Below, in pieces: positions 12,810 through 24,363 of a stretch of 64,000 bases of DNA (its first letter is position 1; every line of letters starts with the position of its first letter). Made by a program: the position numbers and the translations under genes. The stretch covers positions 36,646,191 to 36,710,190 of the forward strand of contig NC_088302.1 in the NCBI RefSeq assembly GCF_032854445.1. Reading direction: 5' to 3'. This DNA is from Liolophura sinensis (taxonomy: Eukaryota > Mollusca > Polyplacophora > Chitonida > Chitonidae). The notes beneath the pieces are model-generated. The model was given only the letters and a program-made list of their open reading frames with translations. It made no database searches and was not told the origin of the DNA.

Positions 12810-13265
12810 AACAAATTCGAAACTATAGACAGACATACAAATGCAATAATTTTTCCCAATGCTTTAAGCAATAGAACATTTAAGCAGTTTGGAGAGTTGA
12901 TAAGCCAAATATAAACACGTTTGCACATGTAGTTAACTGAAGATACAATGATACTTTTAAATTATTGCAGACATGTGTATTAATTTACATGATATTAATT
13001 ACCATGTTCCTCCATTATATTGATGATTTCCTCTGCCATCTTACATGATATTTTAATTACCTGCAGCTACAATTGAAAAAGCAATTTTCATACAGGTACA
13101 TAGCCTTGAGGAAGTTTATTTAATGTGGCCTTTCATTCGGGCATGTGGGCATACTACAGGTTGTTTTGCTTCATAACAAATGGTGCCTATAATACAGCCT
13201 TCAATTGCAGTTCTACAATAGATTAGGCCCCGTCTTCAAGTCGGATCGGATTCCAGCCATTAATC

Positions 13266-16200
13266 ATGCAAAGACATATTTGGTCGTCGTTGTTTTTCCT
13301 GATAACTGGTATTGGGTGCTTGGCAGCTGCGATGTACCCGGAATCTACAGAGAGAAACAGCTGCCGAATTGAACTAGGGCAAACAACGTCAGGTGGCGGG
13401 TAAGTTGTGCTGATTTTTAAAAGTCGTCATCTCCATCGTTCTTTTTGTTCTCCACATTACCCACTCACTACAGTCGTTGTCTTCATCGTTTGTTTTTATT
13501 GCTCTCCACATTACCCACCTATGATTATTCACTACAGTCGTTATCTATCCTCCGCCACTTCCTGTCGCTACCATGCGTCCGGCCCTTATTCCTCCATCAT
13601 TAATGGTTTCCTCCTTTCCTACCTAATTCCCCTGTCACCAACTTCCCTTTGACCGTTGTTCTATCATTTCTGATAGTTTCCCTTGTCACCAAGTCTTATG
13701 TCGCCCACTTGCCTATAACCGTCATTCCTTCATTATTGATGGTTTCCCTTATCACCTTATTCCCACTTACCTAATTCTTCTGTCGCCAACTTCCCTTTGA
13801 CCGATGTTCTACGATCACTGATGGTTTCCTTTATAACCTACTTTCCTTTTCGTCCACTTGCCTACAACCGCAATTCCTCCATGATTTGTGGTTTCCCTTA
13901 TCATCTACGCCCACTTGACTACAACCGTCATTTTCCTTTTATTAATGATTTCCTTTGGCACCTTATATCCCCATCACGCACTTGCCAGGTGACAGTTACG
14001 GCTCCATTATCGATAGTTCATCTATAAGACCATTATTCCTCCGTTACACTGATGATTTCCTCTGCCACCTTATACACCGTCGTCCAGTTGCCTAAGACCA
14101 TTATTCCTCCATTATTGATGATTTCCTCTGACATCTTATACACCGTCGTCCAGTTGCCTAAGACCATTATTCCTCCATTATATTGATAATTTCTTAAGCT
14201 ACCTTATACACTTTCGTCTCAGTTGCCTGACCGTTATTCCTCCATTATATTGATGATTTCCTCTGCCATCTTACACACCGTCGTCCAGTTGCCTAAGACC
14301 ATTATTCCTCCATTATTGATGATTTCCTCTGGCATCTTATACACCGTCGTCCAGTTGCCTAAGACCATTATTCCTCCATTATATTGATAATTTCTTAAGC
14401 TACCTTATACACCCTCGTCTCAGTTGCCTGACCGTTATTCCTCCATTATATTGATGACTTCCTCTGCCATCTTACACACCGTCGTCCTCTTGCCTAAGGC
14501 CGTTATTCCTCCGTTACACTGGTGATTTCCTCTGCCACCTTATACACCCTCGTCTCAGTTGCCTAAGAAAGTTGTTCCTCCTTTAGTGATGTCTCTTCAG
14601 CCAACTTATACCCCTGTTGGCCACTTGCCTAAGGCCGTTATTCCTCCATTGTTGATGATTTCCTCTGCCACACTATACCCCGTCGTCCAGTTGCCTAAGA
14701 CCGTTACTCCTATATCATTGATGGTGTTCTCTGCCACCTAATATCCCTGTCGTCCAATCGTCCAAAAGGAAACAGAAGTGGTCATAGACCAGCATACAGC
14801 AATTTGTCAGTCCTGGTCAAACGAAAAGCAAGAGAAGACAACTTCCCTCAGATATTCACGAGAATGCCTTTATCATTGCACATTCTTTACCTTCTAATAC
14901 TACAGGTTGGTTCCTGTTCTAAACAAGACTCAAGCCGCATTACTGCTGATCGTCGGATTTGGTGGCTTTTCCCTCTTCTTGGCTGTACTCTACAAAACCA
15001 TTCGTAGACGGGTTTTCCATGACGTTAACAAGCTGGACTCCACCTTTGACGCCGGGGGTAACATAACATGGAGCCTGACCGCGGTGACAGTTGCCTCTCA
15101 GTTCTTCTGGCCTGGGGATATTCTACACAGCGCCACACTGACCGCAAAGGTACCGTTTCTTCCAAGTTAGTGGTCTTCAGTACGTAGATAAGGAATCTTC
15201 GTGGAGTAGAGTTATATTTTTACAGTACCGCGAGTTTGATATGTTATACTGTACTGTATAGTGGTATAAAAGCGTGAAGCTGTGATTTGTGTCTAAGTGT
15301 ACAACATAACCTGCGTGACCCAGTCGTGGGTGGGAAGGTTTGCCAGCAACAGCAATGTGGTGGTCAGTTCCCCCGTGCTCTGCCCGGATTCCTACCACCA
15401 TAATGCTGGCCGACGTCGTATAAGTGAAATATTCTTAAGTACGGCGTCAAACACCAATCAAATAAATTAATAAATAAATAACCTGCATGTAGTATACCCA
15501 CTTTGGTAACAGGAAGTTCATTTTGCAAATAGGTACTTTAATCATTTTTCTCGTCGTTATTACAGATAGGCGTGGCTGGGTCATTTTGGTACTCAGTGGG
15601 CATTTTGATTAATATCCTGCTGTTCCCGATGTTCTCCGTTGCTTTGAAGACAAAAGCTCCGGGGACGAAAACATACTTACAGGTAAGTGTGCAGAACTGC
15701 GTGAAATCTATGGACAGACAACTTCAAAATTAACTCCAGTCGTGCAATGGTGTAGAATACCATCTTAGAGCTGTGTTAGATAGTGTGTAACCGTTCTGTG
15801 TTCCAAAAAACCATTGCGTTCATGGTGATCATCACATCATGCAATAAATGCATAAATTCTTTCATATCTTGCGCATAAGATAAGTGGCCAACAGAAATCT
15901 AGAAGTATTTCATTCTCTGGATATCATTATGATGTCGTGGACGTGAGATCATTTGCATGCCGTTCGCACAAAATCTTTACAAAATCGTCTACTACTAGTG
16001 CTCTTGAGGTCTTCTCAGAGTCATTCGCATAACTTTACCTTATCCTTGATCAATTACCTCATGCGCTTGACTCTTAATTTTTAAAAAATCGTTTTTTCTT
16101 TTATTAGACCTAAACTTTTTTTTTGTTATAAACCGTTATGTTTTTCTTGAAGAATCTTTCTGAATAATAATTAATAACAATAATGTCATTTTTAAGGCTT

Positions 16201-19200
16201 CTTAATTACAGGAGCTTAATTATAATCTGTGTACATTGACACGCCAATATAATAATCCATCATAGCATTCTTGCTGCAGAAGGACCTCCGTGGCCAGCAT
16301 GGTGCAATGACCCTGCAGCCTCCCACCAAAGTGGTCACTGAGAGTTCATCTCATCCTGTGTCCGCCTCCGGGCGTACCTCGGAAGGTCTCCAAGCAGATG
16401 GTCCAGTTTTTCTCCCACCATGATGTGGCCGCCGTCTTATAAGTGAAATATTCTTGAGTACGGCGTAAAACACAAATCAAAAAAAAAAATAATAATAATT
16501 ACTGTTGCTGCAAGAGCGTCATGCTGTGTGTATACATGAATCAGAAAGGTCATGAATACAGCTTCAATGTTCCTTGTATTATTATCCCATTGTTGATATT
16601 ATTATAGATCTCCCTTCTGTTCTGTAGATATTCCGTGTTCGGTTTGGCCGCCCAGCTCACATCGTGTTTTGTGGCTTTGCCTTGGTAACCGTCGTCATGA
16701 TTATGACGTGCACTCTGCTGGCCGGAAAGGCCCTGATACAGTCCTTGGTGGAGGACGTTTCCGATGAGTTTGTCCTCATGACCATGGCCTTTCTCTTCGG
16801 TTCTTACTCCCTCGTCGGTGGCCTGGGAACAACCTTTTATGTCTCCTACTTCAACGCCTGTCTCGTGTATATAATCCTAATAGCATTTGCTGCCAAGATC
16901 GTCTACTTTCCTCCGGAGGACTTGGATGTTTCCCGGACCAAACTCGGTAACATCAGCGCCATCTATGATGCCTTAGTGTGTTTGGAAGGTCCAGAAGGAA
17001 ACACGGAGCGGAGTTATCTCACCTTTCAGTCGTCGTTGGGGTTCCTCTACGGCACGCTTTCCGTTTTTTTTGGGTACCTCTACCACGTTTTGCGACCAGG
17101 CGTTATGGCAGAGCCGTATTGCCGCCAAACCTTTACCCGGTGTTTTCGGCTTCCTGGCTGCGGCTTTAATATGGTTCACTGTCCCAATGACAATGGCGTC
17201 AGCGACAGGTATAGGTTACCTGGCTTTGTCGTACCAGAACGGCACCCATTTACTCACGCTTAACGAACTTAATGAAGGTAAGAGCATGTTAAATACACAT
17301 CCTAAAATATTTGATTTATTCATTCGATTAGTGTTTTACACCCTACTCAAGAATATTTCATTTATACGAAGGCAGCCAACATTGTGGTGTGAGGAAACAC
17401 CGCAGAGCCCAGGAAACACCCACGACCTTCCGCAAATTGCTCATAGATCTTTCCACACATCCTATCAGAATAATATTTAATAGCGGTTCAAGGGAGAGCA
17501 ATTAAACATTGTTATTACGGTACGTCTAATATCGGTGGCTTGTACCTAATGCTTCGCAGGTATTGCGAAAAACCGGTATTGCGCAATGTCAGGGATGTTG
17601 GGGGGAGGGGGAAGTGGCCATTCTAAATTCGCTTCCTCCGTAGTCGGTTTTTGTTTTTCGAGGGGAAATGAAAACATCATTTTTCTTTTTCCATTAAATT
17701 AGTCATTAACCATATTGGCAAAACCATAATGGAGCTTTGTAGATTAGAAATAATTAAACGCTTTCTCCAGAGCGAAGTTTTTTAACTTAGCATAAAAGTG
17801 TTTGTTTTTTTTTATCTCTGTTTTTTTAGAGCGAAATTAAATATGTGAATTTATGATACCAGCGAAGGCTAGTAAATATTGACTAATTGCAGCAATAAAC
17901 GCAACAGCAACGGCAGCAAGCGGTTAGCCATATTAGAATCAAAATTCTTGTTTTCTTGATATATATACATGTATATATATAAGAGTTAACCTGACCCTAT
18001 ATTGCCTGCGTTCAGACGGCGATCCCATACAATTTAGAAATTCTACCTTAGTGCCCCATATAAGGAAGATTATTAGTTATTGGTTATTTCACATTACACT
18101 CAAAAAGTTTGAAGTTATATGGTGAGCTTTATATGGGTGAAGCAAACTGCAGGGCCAGGAGAATCATCAACCTTCGACAGGTTGCAGACGAACTTTCCAA
18201 CGTTTTACGTAGGCTACACACTCAAAAAATTAATCTGTTAAGTTTACCAGAAAGTCTGTACTCTGAGTGATGCTAGAATGTATTCTGTTATTGTAGCAGA
18301 TTGTTCTGTTAAATATAACACACATGTTTTATTAATTTAGCATGAAGATGCTGTTATGTTGAATATGCCACAATGTTGTGTTGTAAAGATAGAATACCTT
18401 TTAGTATCATTCAGACAACAGACTATCTGTTAACATTAACATAATATTTTTTGAGTGACGGATTGCGCGCCATATTGGTAGAAGACATGTGGTCTCCAAC
18501 GACTGTTAGACTGTACAAACGGCCCCAGGAGCGCGGATGACCGCTGACTATCCACAAGCCCCAAAACATAATGACTAGTCCCTATATGGTGGAATCAACA
18601 AATGTTCCGTCGAAGGCCGGCATTGAACTCAAACCGTTTGTGCCTCCTGACTGGAGTAAGACAACTTAACTAAAACCTATCACTGGGCCACGTCCGTTCG
18701 CCTCAGAATCTATTTGCCTGTACCTTACTTTAATTTGCCCATCCCCCTCAAACCTTCACAAACACACACCCGCATGCACGCACACACATGAACAAATAAA
18801 TAGTTAGAGATTCTGTATTATACTGGTGTGACAGTTGTACAGACATAACAAAAAATTCGTGACCCGAATCCAGGACAGAGGCCAAAATTACTCTTCAAAA
18901 TCGGACGAATGAAAAGGCCTTAACTGCTTAAATTACATGTCCCTCAAATTGTTTTTGTTAAGTCTCCGTCATTTGAGGACTTGGAGAGGAATTTTTTAAA
19001 ACTCTTCCTGACGAAATTAACTATAAATGCTGTTATTTTGATCAGCGAAAAAAAAAGAGAAGGTCTGCTTGGCTGTAGGCTTTCTAGAGAGACCGTTATA
19101 TCAAACCAGGACCTTGTTATAAATCTTTAGGAATCCTTACGAACTAATCACACGAACACTGGGAATGAACAGAATGTACACCCAAAAATGCTAATGATAG

Positions 19201-21426
19201 AATGTATTCTGTTATTCTAACACAATACCCTGTGATATTCACCAAAATATCCTGTTAGTGTAATACAATATTTATGTTGAATTAATAGAATATGTGTGTT
19301 ATAGTTCACAGAGTAATCTGCTGCGATAGCAAAATACATTCTAGCATCACTCAGACTACAGACTTTCTGTTAAATTTAACAGATTATTTTTTTAGTGTAG
19401 CGATTTAAAGACCAGGCTGATTTACTTTCGTAGTTTATATGCACCAGGTCATGCAGGATGATACGAACACTGTCATATAAAGCAAAGAGCGATGTCGGGC
19501 GGTACATGTCGGTGCCGACTGAGGGCACAACGCATGGTAACATTTTTCTGAACAGCGTGTATGGCATTGTATGCTTTGAAATTAAAGGGTAAATGATTTA
19601 GCAAATTTTACTATTTATTTCTAGGCAAACATTACTGTTTATTTACCTGTGCTCGATTTCTTCATCACTTTATGGCCACCTTACTTTATCAGGTCTAGCA
19701 ACACCACTAGTGGCAGAGCGTATACTAGGCCAGGCTGGTGGCGTCATGATCCTCACCATGGGAACAATGGCTGTCATGTCAACGGGAAGTGGCGAGATCA
19801 TGGGTCTATCTGCCATCATCATCTATGACATTTATCAGGTGTATATAAAGCCTTTCAGGTCAGTTTTGCTCCCAGTATCCTATATTTGCAGACATTTCAC
19901 GGAAAAAAATTATCTACCATTTTAAAGATGGTTTAGGTCAGGAAATTTACTTGGCATACCTTACGACGTTCACTTTGTAAGGCCTTGACTTTTAGATTAC
20001 TTTGAGTCGTATATTCGGCGTTTTTTTCAATTTATGTTTTAATATAAAAGGCTCTTTTTTTGGCAGGGGGGCAGGGGTGCAGGGAAGTCCTGAATACACA
20101 ATTCATTTTTTTTTTAATATTCAAATTTTCAGGAGGCTCCTAATCAGCACCAATTGTATCTTGTGCGGAAAGATCCCTAAAGGCATGAAGTCCACAACAG
20201 AATGTGAAGAAAATGGCGATCATTTTGTTGAAGAAAAAACCTGTAGGTGTATATCGGTGGAGAAATGTGAAAGCTGTATCCAAGATATAACAACACTGCA
20301 GTCTGGAGAAAAGCTGGGATACAACCAGACATATACGTGCCCAACCCACGGGTCTTACAGGGCCTATCAAGATCATTTAGTGCAAGCAAAGAACTGGTGT
20401 ATCCTTCTGGTAACGATCTCCTTGGTGCCGTCTGGACTGCTGATCTTTGGGTCAGGAATCGACCTGAACTGGGCATACTATTTCGGCTCCATTTTCATCA
20501 TACCATGCCTCTTTCCGGTAATTTTTGCCATTGTCTGGGCCAAAGCCACTGCAGTTGGATTAATATCTGGTGAGCTTCTTTCAAATATAGTGTCTTGTCA
20601 CTTGCAGTAGATAAACGTTCTTTGTAAAGAAGCTATACATACATGCAAACGATATGTCCCTGGAATGGATTTTTTTTTTGTAAACCCTTGTTTAATCCTT
20701 GTGATCCTATAGTCATTGTTTGGGTGTCGTTTAGTTCCGTTCAAATTGTGATTTTGAGAAATTTAAATATTTTCAGGTGCATTAGCCGGATTGGCATTGG
20801 GACTATCTTCAGCGTTGATAGCAGCCAGCACTCTGGAGGGAGGCCTCACGGAATTCCTCCTGAACACAGCTCACGAATTTACCATCACCGTCGGGTGTTA
20901 TACCGCCTTTCTCGTCTCTCTGCTTGTTTGTGTGGTAGTCTCGCTCCTTACACACAACATCAAAAGTGGTCGGGACGCTTTGGCGGAATGGGAAAAGACA
21001 CACCAGATTGACAACCCTCTTAACCCGTGGCATCTGAATTTTAGACAGGAACTTGAGGGTGCAGACTATACCTACAGACCAAGCCTTGAGCAACTGGCCC
21101 GCGCCTTTAAACCCGCCCGGTACTCAGCTATAATCGGTGGCCTGGCGCTCGTTGTACTGGGGATAGGGGTCATGCCTGGAGTGATGAGCATATTTCCGGT
21201 GTTGAGCTTGACAGAATTCACTGGTTGGATGACGTTTTGTCACGTGTGGGCTGTCGTCATGGGAATAGTGGTAGTGTTTGTGGCTCCTATCGAAGAAATT
21301 CTTAAGATTTTAAAACAACGGAAGATAAATAAGGCCAAAGGTAAAGGTAACCTATGGCTGAATGACTATGACAGGAAGTCGACAACAGAAACTTATTTAA
21401 ATGACACGCTATTATCCAAGAAATAG
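13266..21426 (+). CDS. DUR3-like urea/sodium:solute symporter, copy 1 (frame broken in exon 4)
   Basis: This is a solute:sodium symporter (SSS/SLC5) family member of the DUR3 type, plasma-membrane transporters that take up urea in fungi and plants. Exons are 13266-13399, 14906-15149, 15566-15682, 16628-17277, 19693-19858, 20133-20569 and 20777-21426. Exon 1 begins MQRHIWSSLFFLITGIGCLA, which looks like a signal peptide. Exons 2-4 carry the early membrane segments (SLTAVTVASQFFWPGDILHS, then ALKTKAPGTKTYLQ, then IFRVRFGRPAHIVF). Exon 6 has a Cys-rich insertion (CILCGK, CRC, CESC, YTC) before DLNWAYYFGS. Exon 7 has AASTLEGGLTEFLL. Exon 4 is 650 bp against 649 in copy 2: a T8 run at about 17058-17065 holds one extra T. 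The frame then runs to a stop at 17261-17263, after roughly 310 native residues. Without that base the structure would encode 798 residues. It may be a young pseudogene, a polymorphism or an assembly error. Urea as substrate is inferred from the family. Confidence 0.88.
13440..14760. repeat. Pyrimidine-rich tandem repeat of about 66 bp in intron 1 of DUR3 copy 1
   Basis: Units such as ACCATTATTCCTCCATTATT, then GATGATTTCCTCTGCCATCT, TATACACCGTCGTCCAGTTG and CCTAAG recur about 18-20 times. Variation is strong at the left end and conservation higher at 14030-14500. The array occupies nearly all of intron 1. Open frames inside it (13407-13652, 13797-14027, 14559-14741) are repeat by-products. 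Confidence 0.88.
15322..15481 (+). mobile_element. SINE-A, 5'-truncated, in DUR3-1 intron 2
   Basis: It reads CAGTCGTGGGTGGGAAGG, then CTCTGCCCGGATTCCTACCA, CCATAATGCTGGCCGACGTC and GTATAAGTGAAATATTCTTA, ending in AAATAAATAA. It lies between exons 2 and 3. Confidence 0.85.
16281..16499 (+). mobile_element. SINE-A, diverged but nearly full length, in DUR3-1 intron 3
   Basis: The head AGGACCTCCGTGGCCAGC is followed by GTGCAATGACCCTGCAGCCT and ends TATAAGTGAAATATTCTTGA, GTACGGCGTAAAACACAAAT and an A-rich tail with AAT repeats. Confidence 0.85.
17309..17466 (-). mobile_element. SINE-A fragment in DUR3-1 intron 4
   Basis: A reversed tail TTTATTCATTCGATTAGTGT leads into ATTTCATTTATACGAAGGCA and CGACCTTCCGCAAATTGCTC. 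It is diverged and its head is missing. It overlaps the shifted open frame that ends at 17480. Confidence 0.75.
17470..18139. other. DUR3-1 intron 4, left part; nothing recognised
   Basis: This is AT-rich intronic sequence. A G-run (about 17597-17610) and a short TATATACATGTATATATA palindrome (about 17958-17978) are the only marked features. Confidence 0.5.
18140..18640 (+). repeat. Dispersed repeat R2, copy 2, split by a MITE
   Basis: The left part (GGAGAATCATCAACCTTCGA ... GACGAACTTTCCAACG) and the right part (GCGCCATATTGGTAGAAGAC ... TGTTAGACTGTACAAACGGC) flank the MITE at 18219-18457. The copy at 57765-57925 has the two parts nearly contiguous (CTTTCCCACATGGAACATGT then ACACCATATTGGTGGAAGAC), so the MITE was inserted into R2. 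Confidence 0.65.
18219..18457. mobile_element. MITE family 1, copy 2, with terminal inverted repeats
   Basis: The ends CACTCAAAAAATTAATCTGT and (reversed) CACTCAAAAAATATTATGTT are inverted repeats. Similarity continues inward through AGTCTGT and the ATGCTAGAATGTATTCTG / AGAATACC half-sites. It is 239 bp and non-coding. No clear target-site duplication could be read. Confidence 0.8.
19179..19398. mobile_element. MITE family 1, copy 3
   Basis: It is related to the copies at 9161 and 18219: CACCCAAAAATGC at the left, GATAGAATGTATTCTGTTAT inside, and CAGACTTTCTGTTAAATTTA ... TTTTTTTAGTG at the right. The left inverted repeat is partly deleted. Confidence 0.75.
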
Positions 21427-22679
21427 CTATATGCTTGTTGGTCCTTTCTGTCACAATGGCACTGGCGTCAAAGTGCAAGAGGGATCTTCTTGAGGTTAAC
21501 ACGCCAGCGCGGCGCAATGACTCAGGAGCCTCTCACCAATGCGAGTTCAAGTGTCCAACTCATGATGGCTTCCTCTCGTGGCGTATGTGGGAATGTCTGC
21601 TTTTAGTGTTTTTAAATTGTAAACCGACCGCATTAAGGAAATGACTGACACAGATGGATGTCATAGGTGGGAGACAACTGGCCTTCAAGAAGCGAGAGAC
21701 ACCACAAATCGCCACTGGAGCATCGTCGACAGTCTGTATTGCCCCCAGGGCACCAAATTATTCCATATTAAATCAGTTGTGATGTCTCCAGTTGAATGCC
21801 GTTTTAAAAAGAATGGATAACCCTTGAATTTTCATGCCTCTTTTTGATTCTATTCATGATCAAGTTAGAACAAAATTTGTTTCCCGAGAAAATCTGTTAA
21901 ATCCTGTCTCAAAAGGAACGTAAGACTTCAATTGACAAAAATTATTCATGAAAACCTATGTTTGGTGTCGGTTTGTATTGTGAAGTTTCTAGTGATGGAG
22001 AGAAGAGTTGTGTCGCATTTGATAATTGTACATGTACATTAGGAGAAGTGAACGAATATACCACCAAGTGAGGATTCCTGCCTGGCGAAGGATTGTGACC
22101 TGGTCAACCTTGGATATGACTTTTCTCCCGTTAATCCAAGTAGATGTTGTAGTCGTTATTTGTGGTGTTCAGGTTAATTTGGTTGTGATGATTGGATCTT
22201 AACAAATTTAACGCAGTCACCATTCAATTTTGTGGTTATAGTTTATACTTAAAGACTAAGAAATCTGATAATAGTTATTGGAAGTTATCGCTCAGTCAGT
22301 GTTTCCACACACCGTTCAGTGTAGTGTAGAGTGCACCTAAGTGAATCGTGTGTACTGTGCTGCTGTTTTGAGATCAACTTAATGTGTCTTATTCATTGGC
22401 ATGTGTTATGAGTGTGTCTTTCCTTGGGTAAGATCGAAATATTTCGAGAGATTTACCCCACCTGTCTTGGTGGTAGAAAGTCTTTTCTTCATTTGTAAGC
22501 TACAAATTTATACTTTGCTATAGTATGCTCTAGAAAGGGAGAAATAAACAATGCAGGGTCGTTTGGTTCAAATCTGAAATTGGTGAACATATGACATCAC
22601 TTTTCGCGGAAACTCCCTATGTATAAATGAGATGGCCTTCTTTTATATACCGATGGACGGAGATCTACAAAGAGAAAGA
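21427..22679. other. Region after DUR3 copy 1, probably 3' UTR and intergenic
   Basis: No coding exon is seen after the stop at 21424-21426. AATAAA at 22543-22548 could be a polyadenylation signal, which would give a UTR of about 1.1 kb. It includes the SINE-A fragment at 21495-21602. Confidence 0.45.
21495..21602 (+). mobile_element. SINE-A 5' fragment
   Basis: GTTAACACGCCAGCGCGGCG is followed by CAATGACTCAGGAGCCTCTC, ACCAATGCGAGTTCAAGTG (B-box region) and GATGGCTTCCTCTCGTGGCG. The 3' half is absent. Confidence 0.8.
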
Positions 22680-22681
22680 AC

Positions 22682-23028
22682 GCTTCAGTGGTCTAATGGG
22701 TAGAGCGTCCGCCTTGAAGTTGGGAAACCGCGGGATCAACACCCGGGTTGGGTCATGCCAAAGGCTTAAAATATTGCACATGTTGCTGCCTCGTTTGGCA
22801 ATCAGCATTGAGAGGTTAGAGCAAGGAAACATGACTTGTTGGAACGGTGTCAGTGTAATGTGACAGGATGGGGTATCATGTTTGGTGTCTTGATGCTTCA
22901 GTGGAGGCACCACTTTGGTGGCATAGACTAGCCCTGCCACAAGACGACACAATATATGTACACACGTCTACTGACTCCTCGTCGATATATGACTGTAAAA
23001 TTGTTAAGTACGGCGTTAATCCACATGC
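22682..23028 (+). mobile_element. tRNA-derived SINE-B, copy 1
   Basis: The head has a tRNA-like A box (TGGTCTAATGGGTAGAGCGT) and B box (GGGATCAACACCCGG). The body has GTGACAGGATGGGGTATCAT, GGTGGCATAGACTAGCCCTG and CCACAAGACGACACAATATA. The 3' end reads TGACTGTAAAATTGTTAAGT followed by ACGGCGTTAATCC. The 3' TTGTTAAG motif is shared with the copy at 28844. The acceptor arms do not pair, so it is not a functional tRNA gene. Confidence 0.8.
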
Positions 23029-23329
23029 ACATATATATACATGCAAAGACAAAGCTCCAGCCCAATCAAAACGTATCATTTGCACCTATATACTAAAGCA
23101 TCGCTTTATACTATATATGACAAATTCTGGTCGAGTGGACCACTATCCTTTTAACAAGCACGTAGTGTTTTAGAGTCCAGCTTTCGATGGGTTGTTAGCA
23201 ACCTTTTCTCCGAGACTATTGTGTATTTGGTGAGGTGTGACGCCCCTCTAACGCTAACTACCTCACCATCCACAGCTGTCCTTTCAGCTGTCCAATCCGT
23301 AAATAAATAATGAAAAATCACATATTTAT

Positions 23330-23482
23330 ATATTTATATATTTCATTGGAGTTTTACGCCGTACTCAACAATATTTCACTCTTACGATGGCGGCCAGCAT
23401 TATTGTAGCCGGGCGGAAACGGGCAGAGGCCCGGAGGATAACCGCGCCCATCAACAGGTTGCTAGACCTTCTTCACACGTAA
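23330..23482 (-). mobile_element. SINE-A, 5'-truncated
   Basis: A reversed tail TATATTTCATTGGAGTTTTA is followed by CGCCGTACTCAACAATATTT, GATGGCGGCCAGCATTATTG and CAACAGGTTGCTAGACCTTC. It ends before the tRNA-like part. Confidence 0.8.
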
Positions 23483-23649
23483 GAAAAACCACATATCATT
23501 AGTCTACCATCCGTTTAAAATATTTTGATACAAAGGGAAAGCACTTCCTTTTTATATTGTTATTGGTTTTATTAATAAATGTAAACCTGATTCTAAATAT
23601 TCATTAGTTCAATAACCTTGAAGTAGCAAGACAACAATGAAGACGACCT

Positions 23650-24045
23650 ACTTATACGACGGCGGTAGGCTGTATGGTGGGAGCGAACCGGGCAGAACTC
23701 ACAGCGAGCGCATTGGTGAGAGGCTCTTTGGTCATTTTTTTTTTTTTTTTTTTTGATTGGTGTTTTACGCCGTACTCAAGAATATTTCACTTATAAGACG
23801 GCGGCCAGCATTATGGTGGGTGGAAACCGGGCACAGCCCGGGGGAAACCCACGACCATCCGCAGGTTGCTGACAGACCTTCTCACGTACGGCCGGAGAGG
23901 AAGCCAGCATGAGCTGGACTTGAACTCACAGCGATCGCACTGGTGAGAGACTCCTGGGTCATTACGCTGCGCTAGCGCTTTAACCGACTGAGCCACGGAG
24001 GCCCCCCTCTTTGGTCATTGTGCTGCACTAACACGCTCTAATCAC
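23650..24045 (-). mobile_element. Older SINE-A copy interrupted by a younger one
   Basis: The left part (CTTATACGACGGCGGTAGGC ... GCATTGGTGAGAGG) ends at 23736. The right part resumes at 24007 (CTCTTTGGTCATTGTGCTGC then ACTAACACGCTC). The middle is a complete SINE-A. An internal deletion removes the region between the core and the B box. Confidence 0.75.
23737..24006 (-). mobile_element. Complete SINE-A with poly(A) tail and 13-bp target-site duplication
   Basis: CTCTTTGGTCATT occurs at 23724-23736 and again at 24007-24019, directly flanking the element. On the minus strand the element starts GGGGGGCCTCCGTGGCTCAG, with A box GTGGCTCAGTCGG and B box GAGTTCAAGTCC. It continues through the core (CCCGGTTTCCACCCACCATA) and ends TTGAGTACGGCGTAAAACAC, then CAATC and about 17 A. 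The intact duplication and homopolymer tail indicate a recent insertion. This is the best reference copy of the family in the window. Confidence 0.93.
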
Positions 24046-24363
24046 TTGCTCATGTAGGTTTGTGACAGTTTTATGAGCAAGTTAGTTGGTCAATATACGT
24101 GATGCATCGTGGCGAACCATGAATGGGTCGTCTTTATAGAGGTCGTATGTAAATTTAACATTTATTAGTACTGATGAACATGCATGCTTAATACGACTCA
24201 TTATGGGCGGACGTGAGTCTCTTTAAATCTACCATCTAGCGGTGTCGAGGTTTGTAATTTTGATTTTCACATTTAAATTTGTTCTCTTCGTTAGAGTATA
24301 CACCACTCCATGCAGTAGAAAACCGTTACCCTGTAAATCAGTTTATTTTGAAAGTGTTTAAAA

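Noticed and set aside
17070-17480. A separate 136-residue gene starting MGTSTTFCDQ
   Set aside because: It is the continuation of DUR3-1 exon 4 after the one-base shift, then intron 4 and a SINE.
22686-22760. A tRNA gene
   Set aside because: A and B boxes are present but there is no cloverleaf closure, and it continues into a SINE body.
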